36,104 nt of DNA, taken from the IMG/VR virus record IMGVR_UViG_3300038701_000890, positions 1 through 36,104 of that record; one strand, given 5' to 3'. Origin of the DNA: a virus. Both the position numbers and the translations under genes were made by a program. The notes beneath the pieces are model-generated. The model did not search any database and was not told the DNA's origin. It saw nothing but the letters and a program-made list of their open reading frames with translations. Below are positions 21,954-29,722 of this stretch, piece after piece. Position 1 is the stretch's first letter; each line of letters opens with the position of its first letter.

Positions 21954-22244
21954 ATGTTAGAAGGAATATTCTTCACTATCTTTTGTTTAATTATCACAAT
22001 GCCTTTAATTTGGCCTATGATGTTTTACTACTTCTGGAAGTATTACAAGCGTAGACTAGATATGGCTGAAGTAAACAATAATGAAGAACTACTTAAAGAC
22101 TTAAAAACAAGAAGACGTAAGTATTCATTCAGATCTGCCCTTCTTATTTGTTTAGTAATCATAGCACCTGGGGCTATTAGTATAGCCACTTCAGTAGACG
22201 AGACGGCCCCTGTAGTTGTCGAGGAGGTTGCAGATGAAGCTTAA
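21954..22244 (+). CDS. Two-transmembrane hypothetical protein (96 aa)
   Basis: The start ATG 21954 follows GGGAGGA. The protein has a first membrane helix at residues about 5-28 (FFTIFCLIITMPLIWPMMFY), a basic, charged middle (WKYYKRRLDM and KTRRRKYSF), a second helix at about 63-80 (ALLICLVIIAPGAISIA) and an acidic tail EEVADEA. The positive loop would be cytoplasmic, with both ends outside. Size and topology would fit a holin or a superinfection-exclusion protein, but there is no neighbouring endolysin to support lysis. It is the first gene behind the promoter at 21888. No family recognised. Confidence 0.65.
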   Translation: MLEGIFFTIFCLIITMPLIWPMMFYYFWKYYKRRLDMAEVNNNEELLKDLKTRRRKYSFRSALLICLVIIAPGAISIATSVDETAPVVVEEVADEA

Positions 22245-22308
22245 GGCCTTTGCAGTCGTCGGATGCTTTGTACTTTTCTTAGAATCAATATTAATAGGTA
22301 TTATATAA
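22234..22308 (+). CDS. Very small membrane peptide (24 aa)
   Basis: ATG 22234 follows GAGGAGG and encodes MKLKAFAVVGCFVLFLESIL followed by IGII, two lysines and then one hydrophobic helix. It overlaps the preceding gene's end by 11 bases and its TAA overlaps the next ATG (TAATG). The strong ribosome-binding site and perfect packing make a real gene likely. Function unknown; it may be part of a membrane complex with its neighbours. Confidence 0.5.
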   Translation: MKLKAFAVVGCFVLFLESILIGII

Positions 22309-22481
22309 TGCATATATTTATAGTCGTAGCACTAGCCGTATTTACTCTTAATACATGTACCGTACAGAGGGCATCTATAGAGGACGGATACAAAATACAA
22401 GCAGAAGAAGATTATGGCAATCTTTATAACATACAGGAGGATACAGATGGAGAAACTAATCTACCTAGCGAGTCCTTATAG
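22308..22481 (+). CDS. Small exported or lipoprotein-like protein (57 aa)
   Basis: The start at 22308 (TAATG overlap) gives MHIFIVVALAVFTLNTCTVQ, a short hydrophobic signal-like segment ending in Cys17 after Leu-Asn-Thr, an imperfect lipobox (Thr before the Cys is unusual). The rest is hydrophilic and acidic. Short Cys-ending signal peptides with a small outer part recall outer-membrane spanins (Rz1-like) of Gram-negative phages, but the mature part is acidic rather than proline-rich and the partner inner-membrane spanin is not obvious. The C-terminus overlaps the DUF1937 gene by 35 bases. Confidence 0.5.
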   Translation: MHIFIVVALAVFTLNTCTVQRASIEDGYKIQAEEDYGNLYNIQEDTDGETNLPSESL

Positions 22482-22836
22482 CCATCCAAACAAAGAAGTT
22501 ATGGAGGACCGCTTCAAGAAGGTGACCTACGTAAGTGGTATGCTTATGCGTACCGGCACCGTTAACTTCTCCCCCATCACGCAGTCACACGAGCAGTGTA
22601 AGCTCGTCAACCTGCCGACTGACTGGGAGTTCTGGCAGACGGCCGATGAGGCCATACTGAACGTCTGTGACGAGCTATGGATACTTTGTATACCGGGCTG
22701 GAAAGAGAGCCTAGGTGTACAGGCTGAAACTAAATATGCCAAGGCACAAAAAAAGCCCGTACACTACGTCCAATTAGACGGTGACACGGGCTCAGTCTTT
22801 ATTCTAGAAGAGGAAGAAGCATATGGGCGCTTTTAA
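22447..22836 (+). CDS. DUF1937-type nucleoside 2-deoxyribosyltransferase-like protein
   Basis: I set the start at ATG 22447, six bases behind AGGAGG, giving 129 residues. The signature IYLASPYSHPNKEVMEDRF, then FSPITQSHEQC, LPTDWEFWQTADEAIL and CDELWILCIPGWKESLGV is that of DUF1937, a Rossmann-like family near nucleoside 2-deoxyribosyltransferases, in which the late Trp-Lys-Glu-Ser region takes the place of the catalytic Glu. Proteins of this group occur next to nucleotide-metabolism genes in phages. It may recycle or hydrolyse deoxynucleosides. It overlaps the next gene by 14 bases. Enzyme activity has to be inferred from the fold. Confidence 0.8.
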   Translation: MEKLIYLASPYSHPNKEVMEDRFKKVTYVSGMLMRTGTVNFSPITQSHEQCKLVNLPTDWEFWQTADEAILNVCDELWILCIPGWKESLGVQAETKYAKAQKKPVHYVQLDGDTGSVFILEEEEAYGRF

Positions 22837-23146
22837 GGACGACAAACATAAAACAAGTATATCTCTAGTTCCTGGGGAGGTGATAGAAGAAATAGCAAGA
22901 GTTATGGAGTTTGGTTCCAGAAAATACTCTCCACACGGATGGAGAGAAGGGATGGACCATTCTAGATTGATAGACGCAGCCCTTAGACATATTTACCGAT
23001 ATATGAGGGGCGTAGACAAGGATGAAGAGTCAGGGCACTCACATATATCTCATGCTGCCACTAATCTTATGTTTCTTGTTTACTACCTACAGCACGATCT
23101 CGGTAAAGACGACCGATACACTTCAGAAGATAAATTGGAGGATTGA
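22823..23146 (+). CDS. DUF5664-type dATP/dGTP diphosphohydrolase-like protein
   Basis: The 107-residue protein is the last of the rightward operon. The pattern DDKHKTSISLVPGEVIEEIA, GSRKYSPHGWREGMDHSRL, ALRHIYRYMRGVDKDEESG and SHISHAATNLMFLVYY is the DUF5664 family (named dATP/dGTP diphosphohydrolase N-terminal domain), an all-alpha hydrolase related to MazG. The His/Glu/Asp cluster (RH, DEESG, HISH) could bind metals. In Z-genome phages related enzymes remove dATP or dGTP, but I see no PurZ gene here, so ordinary pool control is likelier. Its 3' end overlaps the convergent XhlA-like gene by 24 bases. Confidence 0.75.
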   Translation: MGAFKDDKHKTSISLVPGEVIEEIARVMEFGSRKYSPHGWREGMDHSRLIDAALRHIYRYMRGVDKDEESGHSHISHAATNLMFLVYYLQHDLGKDDRYTSEDKLED

Positions 23147-23353
23147 TACGACGACACCAGCACCTATAGCTAGCATCCCCAACATCTTAAGGGCACCTTC
23201 AACATGCCCAACATGTACTTTAATTGGTTTCAACTCTTGTCTCAATAACTCTAAGTTATCTTCGGCGGCCTCAGTTCTGCGCATATGCTCCCTGAGGTCG
23301 CCTTTTATTTCTAGTATTTCTTCAAATATGCGTAGTAACTTTTCATCATCCAT
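23123..23353 (-). CDS. XhlA-like coiled-coil membrane protein (76 aa)
   Basis: The 76-residue protein has a long amphipathic helix (ILEIKGDLREHMRRTEAAED) followed by a single C-terminal transmembrane segment LKMLGMLAIGAGVVVSILQF ending IF. This is the arrangement of XhlA/holin-associated proteins, the small lysis accessory proteins of many phages. It is the last gene of the leftward structural operon, right after the fibre gene and tail genes, a usual place for lysis or tail-linked membrane proteins. No endolysin is beside it. Its 3' end overlaps the rightward operon's last gene. Confidence 0.65.
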   Translation of the reverse strand: MDDEKLLRIFEEILEIKGDLREHMRRTEAAEDNLELLRQELKPIKVHVGHVEGALKMLGMLAIGAGVVVSILQFIF

Positions 23354-24429
23354 TACGCCTCCAATGTATATTTAGTAGTGATGATAATCCACCGTCCATC
23401 ACCGTTAGTAAAGTCTCCCTCTCTTACGTCCCTTCCGTCTACACCACTATAAATAGTGACTCCTTGGCTACCGCCCGTATGGTTCCCTAGAAACCCAACG
23501 TAGCTCTCTCCATTTCCATTCTTAACAGTCATACTAGCTACCAACATTCTCTCATAGAAATTAGATGAGAAGAATAAGCCAGCTGACGGCGCCATTGGTA
23601 AGTAGAGCGTCAATGCTCCTGTACCTACTCCGTCTGTACCGCCATCACCGTTTAGGTAGTAGTGTACTTCTATTTCACCCTCTCTTGTTATTCTATATCT
23701 ACAGTTATTATCATTAAAGGCCGGGGTCGTACCTGGTGAACTAATGAAAGTCCCACTAGCAGCGCCGTGATGCCCTGGATTACCTGTAAATATTCTGTTT
23801 ATCTGATACGCGCCTATGCCATCACCTATACCTAGGGTCGTGACCGTCCAATCATCTGAAGCACTCATTGTCATCCTTAAAGAACCTACACAAGTACAAG
23901 GATTAAGGTCGTATACTGTTTCATCTATATTATCAAACGAAAATAGAGCACTGTCTACATCAGCTACGGCATCGTCAGGTGCACCTATCTGTGCAGCAGT
24001 AGGGCTGAGTGTCTTGTTTGGCGTACGGCCAATCATAAACTGTACAGCATCCATATCATCATTACAGACCCCATATATAAAGAATGGGACGTCATTAGAG
24101 GCTGCCACGCCTGTGGTAAAGCCAAATCGATTACCTACTATATCAGAGGAGCCAGCGTCGTCTACGAAAGACTGGTTGGCCTCTACGCTTATATACTTGA
24201 TGTATCCATAATTGTCTGGATCTACGAAGCGTACGAAGCCTGGGTTAGACGCGGAGAGGTCATCTCCCTGTGCGTCATGTATTGTAAAGGTCCCCGTACC
24301 GCTGTCGTATGAGCACCCCAGGTTTACGAAGGGTGCCCCGTTGGCAGCAATAGAGGCGTCTATGTTTGCTTTATAAGTAGCTGCATCTTGTGTAGTATAG
24401 TTTGGCGCTACAAACTCTGGGTTACTCAT
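23353..24429 (-). CDS. Putative tail fibre / receptor-binding protein (358 aa)
   Basis: The 358-residue protein starts MSNPEFVAPNYTTQDAATYK, a helical attachment end (ANIDASIAANG) often found in front of phage fibre proteins, followed by a beta-rich, Gly/Asn/Thr/Asp-rich body (TFTIHDAQGDDLSASNPGFV) with short turns and few charges. It is three bases after the tip protein, as receptor-binding proteins are in lambda-like and GTA-like tails. A GNHTGGSQGVTIYSG stretch near the end resembles carbohydrate-contacting loops but this is weak. Host recognition is inferred from position; the exact family is not known to me. Confidence 0.7.
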   Translation of the reverse strand: MSNPEFVAPNYTTQDAATYKANIDASIAANGAPFVNLGCSYDSGTGTFTIHDAQGDDLSASNPGFVRFVDPDNYGYIKYISVEANQSFVDDAGSSDIVGNRFGFTTGVAASNDVPFFIYGVCNDDMDAVQFMIGRTPNKTLSPTAAQIGAPDDAVADVDSALFSFDNIDETVYDLNPCTCVGSLRMTMSASDDWTVTTLGIGDGIGAYQINRIFTGNPGHHGAASGTFISSPGTTPAFNDNNCRYRITREGEIEVHYYLNGDGGTDGVGTGALTLYLPMAPSAGLFFSSNFYERMLVASMTVKNGNGESYVGFLGNHTGGSQGVTIYSGVDGRDVREGDFTNGDGRWIIITTKYTLEA

Positions 24430-24432
24430 TGT

Positions 24433-27400
24433 TTAAACTCCTGTTGCGGTCCAGGATACGGCGCCCGTCACGCCAGTTCCTGATGTATTATATAAATTAA
24501 TATCAAAGCCAGTAGTAGAAACATTGTCAACTACAGCTATGGTGGCGCTACCTGACTGTGGAGTCACTTGCACCCTTGGTGTGTTATGGAAAGCTTGGTC
24601 AAACGTGATGGTCGTACCAGAGGACCCTACTGCTTGAGATGAGGCACTCTCTGTGCGGTCCTCTCTATCTACGTAGAACTCTAAGTCTGTTATCACATAA
24701 TTACCTTTAGTATAGTCTGCCCGTATACGGCCCTGGAACTTCCGTGCGGTCTTCTCACCTACGGTCCATGGGTTAAACGAATCAATAGAATAAGACATGC
24801 CACGCAGTATAGGGAGGCCCGTGCCCGTATCGAAGGTTACTTTATGTTTTATATACCTTGCACTGATACGGCCCGTGTTCCACTCTTCAAAGCCCGTGTA
24901 GCTGTCTGCTGACTTTCTATAGTCTATAGAGGTCGTGTGCGTCGTAGCTCCCGTCTCTCCAGGGGCAAGGACGACCGTCTCATCTATAGTAAAGGTCATC
25001 GTGCGGTCTGCACTGACATCTATCTCTTCTGCCTCATAGGAGCAGGTGTCGTATGGATTAGGCACTACTACGTCGAATGTACTCCAACTATCGTCAGACC
25101 CCAAGTTCTGTGACTGAGGTATTACGTTACCGCGGTAGTCGAGTATCATGTTTGTTGTAGTTCCTGCCGTAGACACGCTATTTACTGGATCTAAGGAGAT
25201 GCCCTCCTCTTGACCGTCTAGTATATAGCTAAGCTCAAATACAGGATCAGCTTCGCCTTCTGACACGCCTGGACCCAACTTACTCTCTATGACGCCCACG
25301 ACCCTGACCTTGTCATCAAACCCAAGGTCTATCTCTTCTGTGGTATACGTCCCTAGATCCTTAGGATTAGGTACAAACAAATCAAAAGTACTAAAGTCAT
25401 ACTCATCTGCCGTCTTCTTGTCCTGTGCAGTGAGGACGCCCGTGTAGTGGCGTACCATATTAACCAGGGTGCCTCCACTGAAGTCCGTGTTCAGCAGTGA
25501 GTCAATTATTGTGTTTGGATTAGTTATAAGCTCCGTAGCTTTAGAGGCACTCACGCTGTAGTTGCCCGTGTTATCTATTGATTTAATGAAGAAATCCCAC
25601 TCACCAGGAGGGACCGTCGTGGTCGTCTCTGTAGAGCTCTTCTTCGCTTTAACCAGTGGCGTGGCGCCCTCCCAGTTACTGCTACCTTGAGGCCCGTAGC
25701 GCACCTCATAACCCTGTAGGTCGAGGTCAGCAACAAGTGGCCATGAGAAGGTTACATTGTTTCCGTTTTGGTTGACTATAAGATACCCTACATCCTCAGG
25801 TGGCTCAGCTTTAGCTTCCAACAGTACGCCGCCTATCTCCGTCCAGGGGCTCTTGGTGCCAGCCTGATTAACGAATCTAGTACGTATACTATATGTTGCA
25901 TTGTCTTGACTTCCAAACCAATTAAACGTAGAGGCTCCACCGTCTAGGCGCGCTATCTCTACCCACTGATTAATAGGCACCGAGGACGTCAGCTGCCCTG
26001 CAGGGGCCGTGGTCATCTTGGCCTGTAGTTCGACACGTCCACCGTTTACAACGAAACTATCAGAGGAGGCCGTCCAGTTAATCCTGGCGTAGGGCGTAGC
26101 TGTGCCGTCTGCACGTATATAAATATAATCATCACCTGACAGCCAAGTCAGGCCCGTAGGTTTACGCAGTAGAAACGGGTTAGGTAGGGACGTCTGTGAT
26201 GCCCTCTCTACGGCCGTCTCTTCAGTAGACCAGCTCCATACAGATGAGTCCGTCTCCGCTAGCTCCAGCCCAACCTCAGGCCGTATGGCGCCTCCGTCGT
26301 CACTTACCAGTGCAAAGCTCCACTCAACCACTTCGAAGGTCTTAGAGGACCAGCCAAAGCGATCGTAGGATAGGTATATGGTGTCTCCTACTTGAATATC
26401 AAAGGCCGTCATCTTACAGCGTAACTTACACCGTATCTGCCTTCTGTTTCTTTCTAATAATATCTTAGCCAGTCTCTGTGCACCTGCTGGGCTCTGAGTG
26501 AAGGGGAACTCAGCATCGTAGGTGAGCTCATCTCCGCCGTCCTCTGTGACGTAGGTGGAGTTGGTCACTACAGGGAAGTCTACGGGCTGGTAGTTATCCA
26601 GTGGGTCCGTAAACACACCCTTTACGGTGTTGAATAGATCCTTCCTAGAGGTCCGCGTCTGTACGGACATAGTAGATATTATATCATCTTCGTTTAAAGT
26701 TAGGGTAGGAGAGCGGTACTCACCTGCGTATGTCTTAAATGAACCATTCTGATAAACAAGAGTACCTGACATTGCTGACAGTATATACTCTATGTTTTGT
26801 TTTGGTATATTAGCCGTGTCCACTACGCCCGCTGCAGGATACCGCAGTTCAGAGGCGTTAGTGGAGTACATCTCTGCCCTACTTAGACCAACTACACTTC
26901 GACCGTCAGACTGTGTCATTTCGATCGTATAGTAAGTATAAGAAGTACTATTAGCAAACGTATAAACCTTCTCTGTGTTTACATCCCAGGAAACATTCAA
27001 GTCCTCTACAAGGAGGGTGCCGTTAGCGGCGAAGTAGCCAGTTACATAAAGAGGAGAAACATTATGACCGTATATACGTACGTTTTTAGGGGCATTACGG
27101 GTCGTTCCATTTTCGTGTACCGGAGGTTTAACTATAATCTGGTTTATGGCCTTGCCGCCGCTGTACTCAAATGTAACTGCACCGAGGTCATTGTAGAGGG
27201 TCTCATTGCGGCCCAGCCACTCTGTGCCATCGTGCGTGTCCACTAGAGAGTGGGGCGTAAGGTCGTCCTCTGAAGGAGAGGATAGGAGGTTAGTTGGATA
27301 CTCGGGGACGTAGTAGGACGTCACGCTGACCGTCTCTTCACAGACATTAGCTGCTGCATTGAAGGTCGTGTCATCTAGCTCAGCTGAGGGCACCTTAAGT

Positions 27401-28125
27401 CCGTATGTACTGTCTGAAAGGTAGTCACGTAGAACCAGGGAAGCGTTGGTGCTGTAGCCCGTAGTTGCCGTACGTGGGTCGTATAGTTTCTTTCCTTTAC
27501 AGATGGCCGATACGTTAGGTATGCCGTTCTGCCACAGGCCGTCCTGCCACCCTAGTTTAATATATAAATAAGAATTACCTCTAAGGCGGTGGTTGGTTGA
27601 CCACAGGTTACCGTTCTCAGAAACAAGATCAGGATCAGCACTCTGGCCGTCTCCGCCTAGGTGTTTCTTTATACGGATAAGGGGCGTGTCATCATCTTTA
27701 TCAAAGTAGCGGTCGTCCGTGGTGTTTCCGTCATCGTCTAGAAGAATAAGAGAATCATCAAAGAAAATATGGTCAATAGACTCTATCTCATGACAGGACA
27801 GTATGACCACCATATGTAGCCACTTATTGTTATCTGTTGTGTTTATAAACGCTATAGGCCCGGAGACTCGGTTGGTGCCGTACACCACCTTACCTGGAGG
27901 AGTGGCTTGCCGGACCATCGTAGAGAGCCCTCCCGCTGTAGACTTAAAGTCATTAGATTTCTTAGACTGGCCTAGAAACTGAGACGCTGCACCGACTACG
28001 GCCGTGGTGATGAACGAGACCGCTAGGGAGCCCCAGCTGATTGCTGAGAGTGTACCGGCCGCTATGGCTGTTGCCGCTGCCGTACCTAGTGTACTGGCCG
28101 CTGCTGCTACTAAAACTGCAGGCAT
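24433..28125 (-). CDS. Tail tip / host specificity protein J-like (TipJ), with fibronectin type III region
   Basis: At about 1230 residues this is the largest gene. I prefer ATG 28125 (TAATG overlap with the upstream stop, GGAGGG eight bases before) over 28140. A hydrophobic Ala-rich start (VLVAAAASTLGTAAATAIAA) is typical of tip proteins. TipJ-type blocks are KVVYGTNRVSGPIAFINT, HEIESIDHIFFDDS and SYLYIKLGWQDG, then YDPRTATTGYSTNASLVLRD. A central discoidin-like stretch and fibronectin III-like modules (ADLDLQGYEVRYGPQGSSNW) follow, ending in a beta-rich C-terminus. It closes the tail tube and carries receptor-binding parts. The order TMP, Dit-like, DUF2163-like, DUF6950, J is a GTA/lambda-like tip module. 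Confidence 0.88.
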   Translation of the reverse strand: MPAVLVAAAASTLGTAAATAIAAGTLSAISWGSLAVSFITTAVVGAASQFLGQSKKSNDFKSTAGGLSTMVRQATPPGKVVYGTNRVSGPIAFINTTDNNKWLHMVVILSCHEIESIDHIFFDDSLILLDDDGNTTDDRYFDKDDDTPLIRIKKHLGGDGQSADPDLVSENGNLWSTNHRLRGNSYLYIKLGWQDGLWQNGIPNVSAICKGKKLYDPRTATTGYSTNASLVLRDYLSDSTYGLKVPSAELDDTTFNAAANVCEETVSVTSYYVPEYPTNLLSSPSEDDLTPHSLVDTHDGTEWLGRNETLYNDLGAVTFEYSGGKAINQIIVKPPVHENGTTRNAPKNVRIYGHNVSPLYVTGYFAANGTLLVEDLNVSWDVNTEKVYTFANSTSYTYYTIEMTQSDGRSVVGLSRAEMYSTNASELRYPAAGVVDTANIPKQNIEYILSAMSGTLVYQNGSFKTYAGEYRSPTLTLNEDDIISTMSVQTRTSRKDLFNTVKGVFTDPLDNYQPVDFPVVTNSTYVTEDGGDELTYDAEFPFTQSPAGAQRLAKILLERNRRQIRCKLRCKMTAFDIQVGDTIYLSYDRFGWSSKTFEVVEWSFALVSDDGGAIRPEVGLELAETDSSVWSWSTEETAVERASQTSLPNPFLLRKPTGLTWLSGDDYIYIRADGTATPYARINWTASSDSFVVNGGRVELQAKMTTAPAGQLTSSVPINQWVEIARLDGGASTFNWFGSQDNATYSIRTRFVNQAGTKSPWTEIGGVLLEAKAEPPEDVGYLIVNQNGNNVTFSWPLVADLDLQGYEVRYGPQGSSNWEGATPLVKAKKSSTETTTTVPPGEWDFFIKSIDNTGNYSVSASKATELITNPNTIIDSLLNTDFSGGTLVNMVRHYTGVLTAQDKKTADEYDFSTFDLFVPNPKDLGTYTTEEIDLGFDDKVRVVGVIESKLGPGVSEGEADPVFELSYILDGQEEGISLDPVNSVSTAGTTTNMILDYRGNVIPQSQNLGSDDSWSTFDVVVPNPYDTCSYEAEEIDVSADRTMTFTIDETVVLAPGETGATTHTTSIDYRKSADSYTGFEEWNTGRISARYIKHKVTFDTGTGLPILRGMSYSIDSFNPWTVGEKTARKFQGRIRADYTKGNYVITDLEFYVDREDRTESASSQAVGSSGTTITFDQAFHNTPRVQVTPQSGSATIAVVDNVSTTGFDINLYNTSGTGVTGAVSWTATGV

Positions 28126-28553
28126 TAGGGTGCCCTCCATGCTCCTAGGACGCAGTCGGTTGGTAGGGCCACTACGCCCGTCTCTGACTTAATCCATACT
28201 TTATTACTATAATATATTCCAAGGGCCTCCCCCTGATCGGTGTCAGCACAAACAAGATCTCCACTCTGTAGGTGGGTGACAGGCACGGCCGTGAAGTTAG
28301 CCTCTTCTGTTTCTTTCTGTGTGACTTTCAATAGGGCCCCGTCTATTTGCTTCTTACGGCCCGCCCTCTTTAAGAGGAGTACATATGCATACTCTTTGGT
28401 GGTATACCGCCCCCTGAAGAAGTGCATAAGATCTACGCCCGTTATCTCCAGGATTAAATTGCAGGCAAACAAACAACAATCACACGACCCCCATTGGAAT
28501 GGTACATTAGAGTGTCCCTGTATATAGTTGGCTATGTGTGTTTTCTTATCCAT
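28125..28553 (-). CDS. DUF6950 (NlpC/P60-like) tail-associated protein
   Basis: The 142-residue protein shows VPFQWGSCDCCLFACNLILE near residues 18-37, the Trp-Gly-x-x-Asp-Cys-(C)-x-Phe active-site-like segment of the DUF6950 family, followed by RGRYTTKEYAYVLL. It lies where GTA and lambda-like tails have their NlpC/P60 peptidase (between the hub protein and tip protein). Members are thought to cleave or bind peptidoglycan in the tail tip during DNA entry. A Cys at the reactive place plus a His in THLQSGDLVCAD favours catalysis. It overlaps the tip protein gene start by three bases and follows the hub gene directly. Confidence 0.78.
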   Translation of the reverse strand: MDKKTHIANYIQGHSNVPFQWGSCDCCLFACNLILEITGVDLMHFFRGRYTTKEYAYVLLLKRAGRKKQIDGALLKVTQKETEEANFTAVPVTHLQSGDLVCADTDQGEALGIYYSNKVWIKSETGVVALPTDCVLGAWRAP

Positions 28554-29114
28554 TTAGTTCTTGCCCCAATTGATTGATTTGTTTTGTAGTGTAGCTATAT
28601 ATTCTAGCCCCTTGTCTCCACTGAATCGGGAGCGTTGGAACTGATCCGTGTGTCTAACCTCATTTGCCCGTGTGAGCTCTATAAGGCGGTTCTCTGCCGT
28701 TAAAGTGATGGTGCTGGTGTCTCCACCCTCTTGTATGCCAGGGACGTCCATAAGGCCACTAAATAGCTTGTACGGGTCTGTTACTATACTGCCACTTGAA
28801 TCAAGGGCCCCTATCCATAGGGATACCTCATTACCTTGCCTGCCGTCTGCAAGCATCAAAGAAACAAGAGAGCTAGGCACGCCTGTGAGTGTGAAGGACA
28901 TGCCATTGGCCCTCACCTCCCTGGACTCAGAGATTGCAGAGAAGCCCCCTAGGTGGCCTATACCGCTCCAGGTTTGGCTGTCCCATGTTATATCTTCATA
29001 GCCCGTCCATAGGCGTGTAATGCCACTATCCCATACTGTCTTAAAGAAAAAGACAAGTATCATCTCTGTGCCGTCGAACTGTGTCTTTAAGTTAGCTGGG
29101 GTGGATCTACTCAT
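28554..29114 (-). CDS. DUF2163-like baseplate hub protein
   Basis: The 186-residue product begins MSRSTPANLKTQFDGTEMIL and has the beta-rich RLWTGYEDITWDSQTWSGIG pattern, then SFTLTGVPSSLVSLML and LFSGLMDVPGIQ..., matching the DUF2163/GTA hub family that forms the central tip. The Dit-like gene ends one base before it begins and DUF6950 follows directly, so gene order supports the call. It would join the tail tube to the tip protein. The length is shorter than GTA hub proteins (around 300 residues), and an expected C-terminal section is missing, suggesting a minimal version. Confidence 0.72.
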   Translation of the reverse strand: MSRSTPANLKTQFDGTEMILVFFFKTVWDSGITRLWTGYEDITWDSQTWSGIGHLGGFSAISESREVRANGMSFTLTGVPSSLVSLMLADGRQGNEVSLWIGALDSSGSIVTDPYKLFSGLMDVPGIQEGGDTSTITLTAENRLIELTRANEVRHTDQFQRSRFSGDKGLEYIATLQNKSINWGKN

Positions 29115-29722
29115 TAAATAGCCTCTACTGCTTGTATTGTGATACCGTAGTGACGTAGGTCATTCACGGACCAGTTAATTTGATTTGTTTTAAGTCTCCA
29201 CAAGGAGGTGGTGCTTCCAGTTGTGATTGATGCGTTGTCAGAGGGAGCTGCCCTGAGTGTGGGGAAGATCTCTAGGGTAGCATTGCCGCTGCCGTCACTG
29301 TCTGCGTCCTGTGTGACCTTGTATGCATAGTTTCCTATTTGTATCCAATCACCTGCTTTAAGTATGCCAGTGACGCCCGTAGACCAGCCATCTGTAAGGA
29401 GGGTCCGTCCTGTTTGTCCTGCACCCTTAACTACGGGCGTGCCTGTAGCTGTACCGCGCGGTGTGGTGCCGTCTGGGTCGCCTAGAGTGAAGGTACCTCG
29501 TGGACCGTTAAGCCCACAGAGGAAACCAATAAACTGTTCTGCATCTGCCCTCTCCATTGGAGGAAGCTCTATATCTATTTCCCACCAGGAACCTGGGTGC
29601 TCGTAGACTTGCATAGCGCCCGTGAAGGGAGACTTGCTTGTAGCTACGATCGTCTTGGCGGTCCATGTTATGTTTCTAATAGGGACGGCCGAGGGGAAAG
29701 ATAAAGGATAACTTAGTGCCAT
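29114..29722 (-). CDS. Distal tail (Dit-like / DUF2460-type) protein
   Basis: The 202-residue protein (MALSYPLSFPSAVPIRNITW) continues with EHPGSWWEIDIELPPMERAD and GLNGPRGTFTLGDPDGTTPR, the repeating beta-structured pattern of distal-tail proteins that cap the end of the tail tube and start tip assembly. It lies directly after the tape measure, the usual place for Dit. A middle insertion (ADSDGSGNATLEIFPTLRAA) looks like the tail-tube-like strand pair. It overlaps the next gene by one base. The exact family name (DUF2460 versus siphovirus Dit) is uncertain. Confidence 0.72.
   Translation of the reverse strand: MALSYPLSFPSAVPIRNITWTAKTIVATSKSPFTGAMQVYEHPGSWWEIDIELPPMERADAEQFIGFLCGLNGPRGTFTLGDPDGTTPRGTATGTPVVKGAGQTGRTLLTDGWSTGVTGILKAGDWIQIGNYAYKVTQDADSDGSGNATLEIFPTLRAAPSDNASITTGSTTSLWRLKTNQINWSVNDLRHYGITIQAVEAI

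Noticed and set aside
22823-23146. Idea that the phage has a 2-aminoadenine (Z) genome because of the DUF5664 gene
   Set aside because: No PurZ or DatZ-like gene is visible and the polymerase is not obviously of the Z-phage type.
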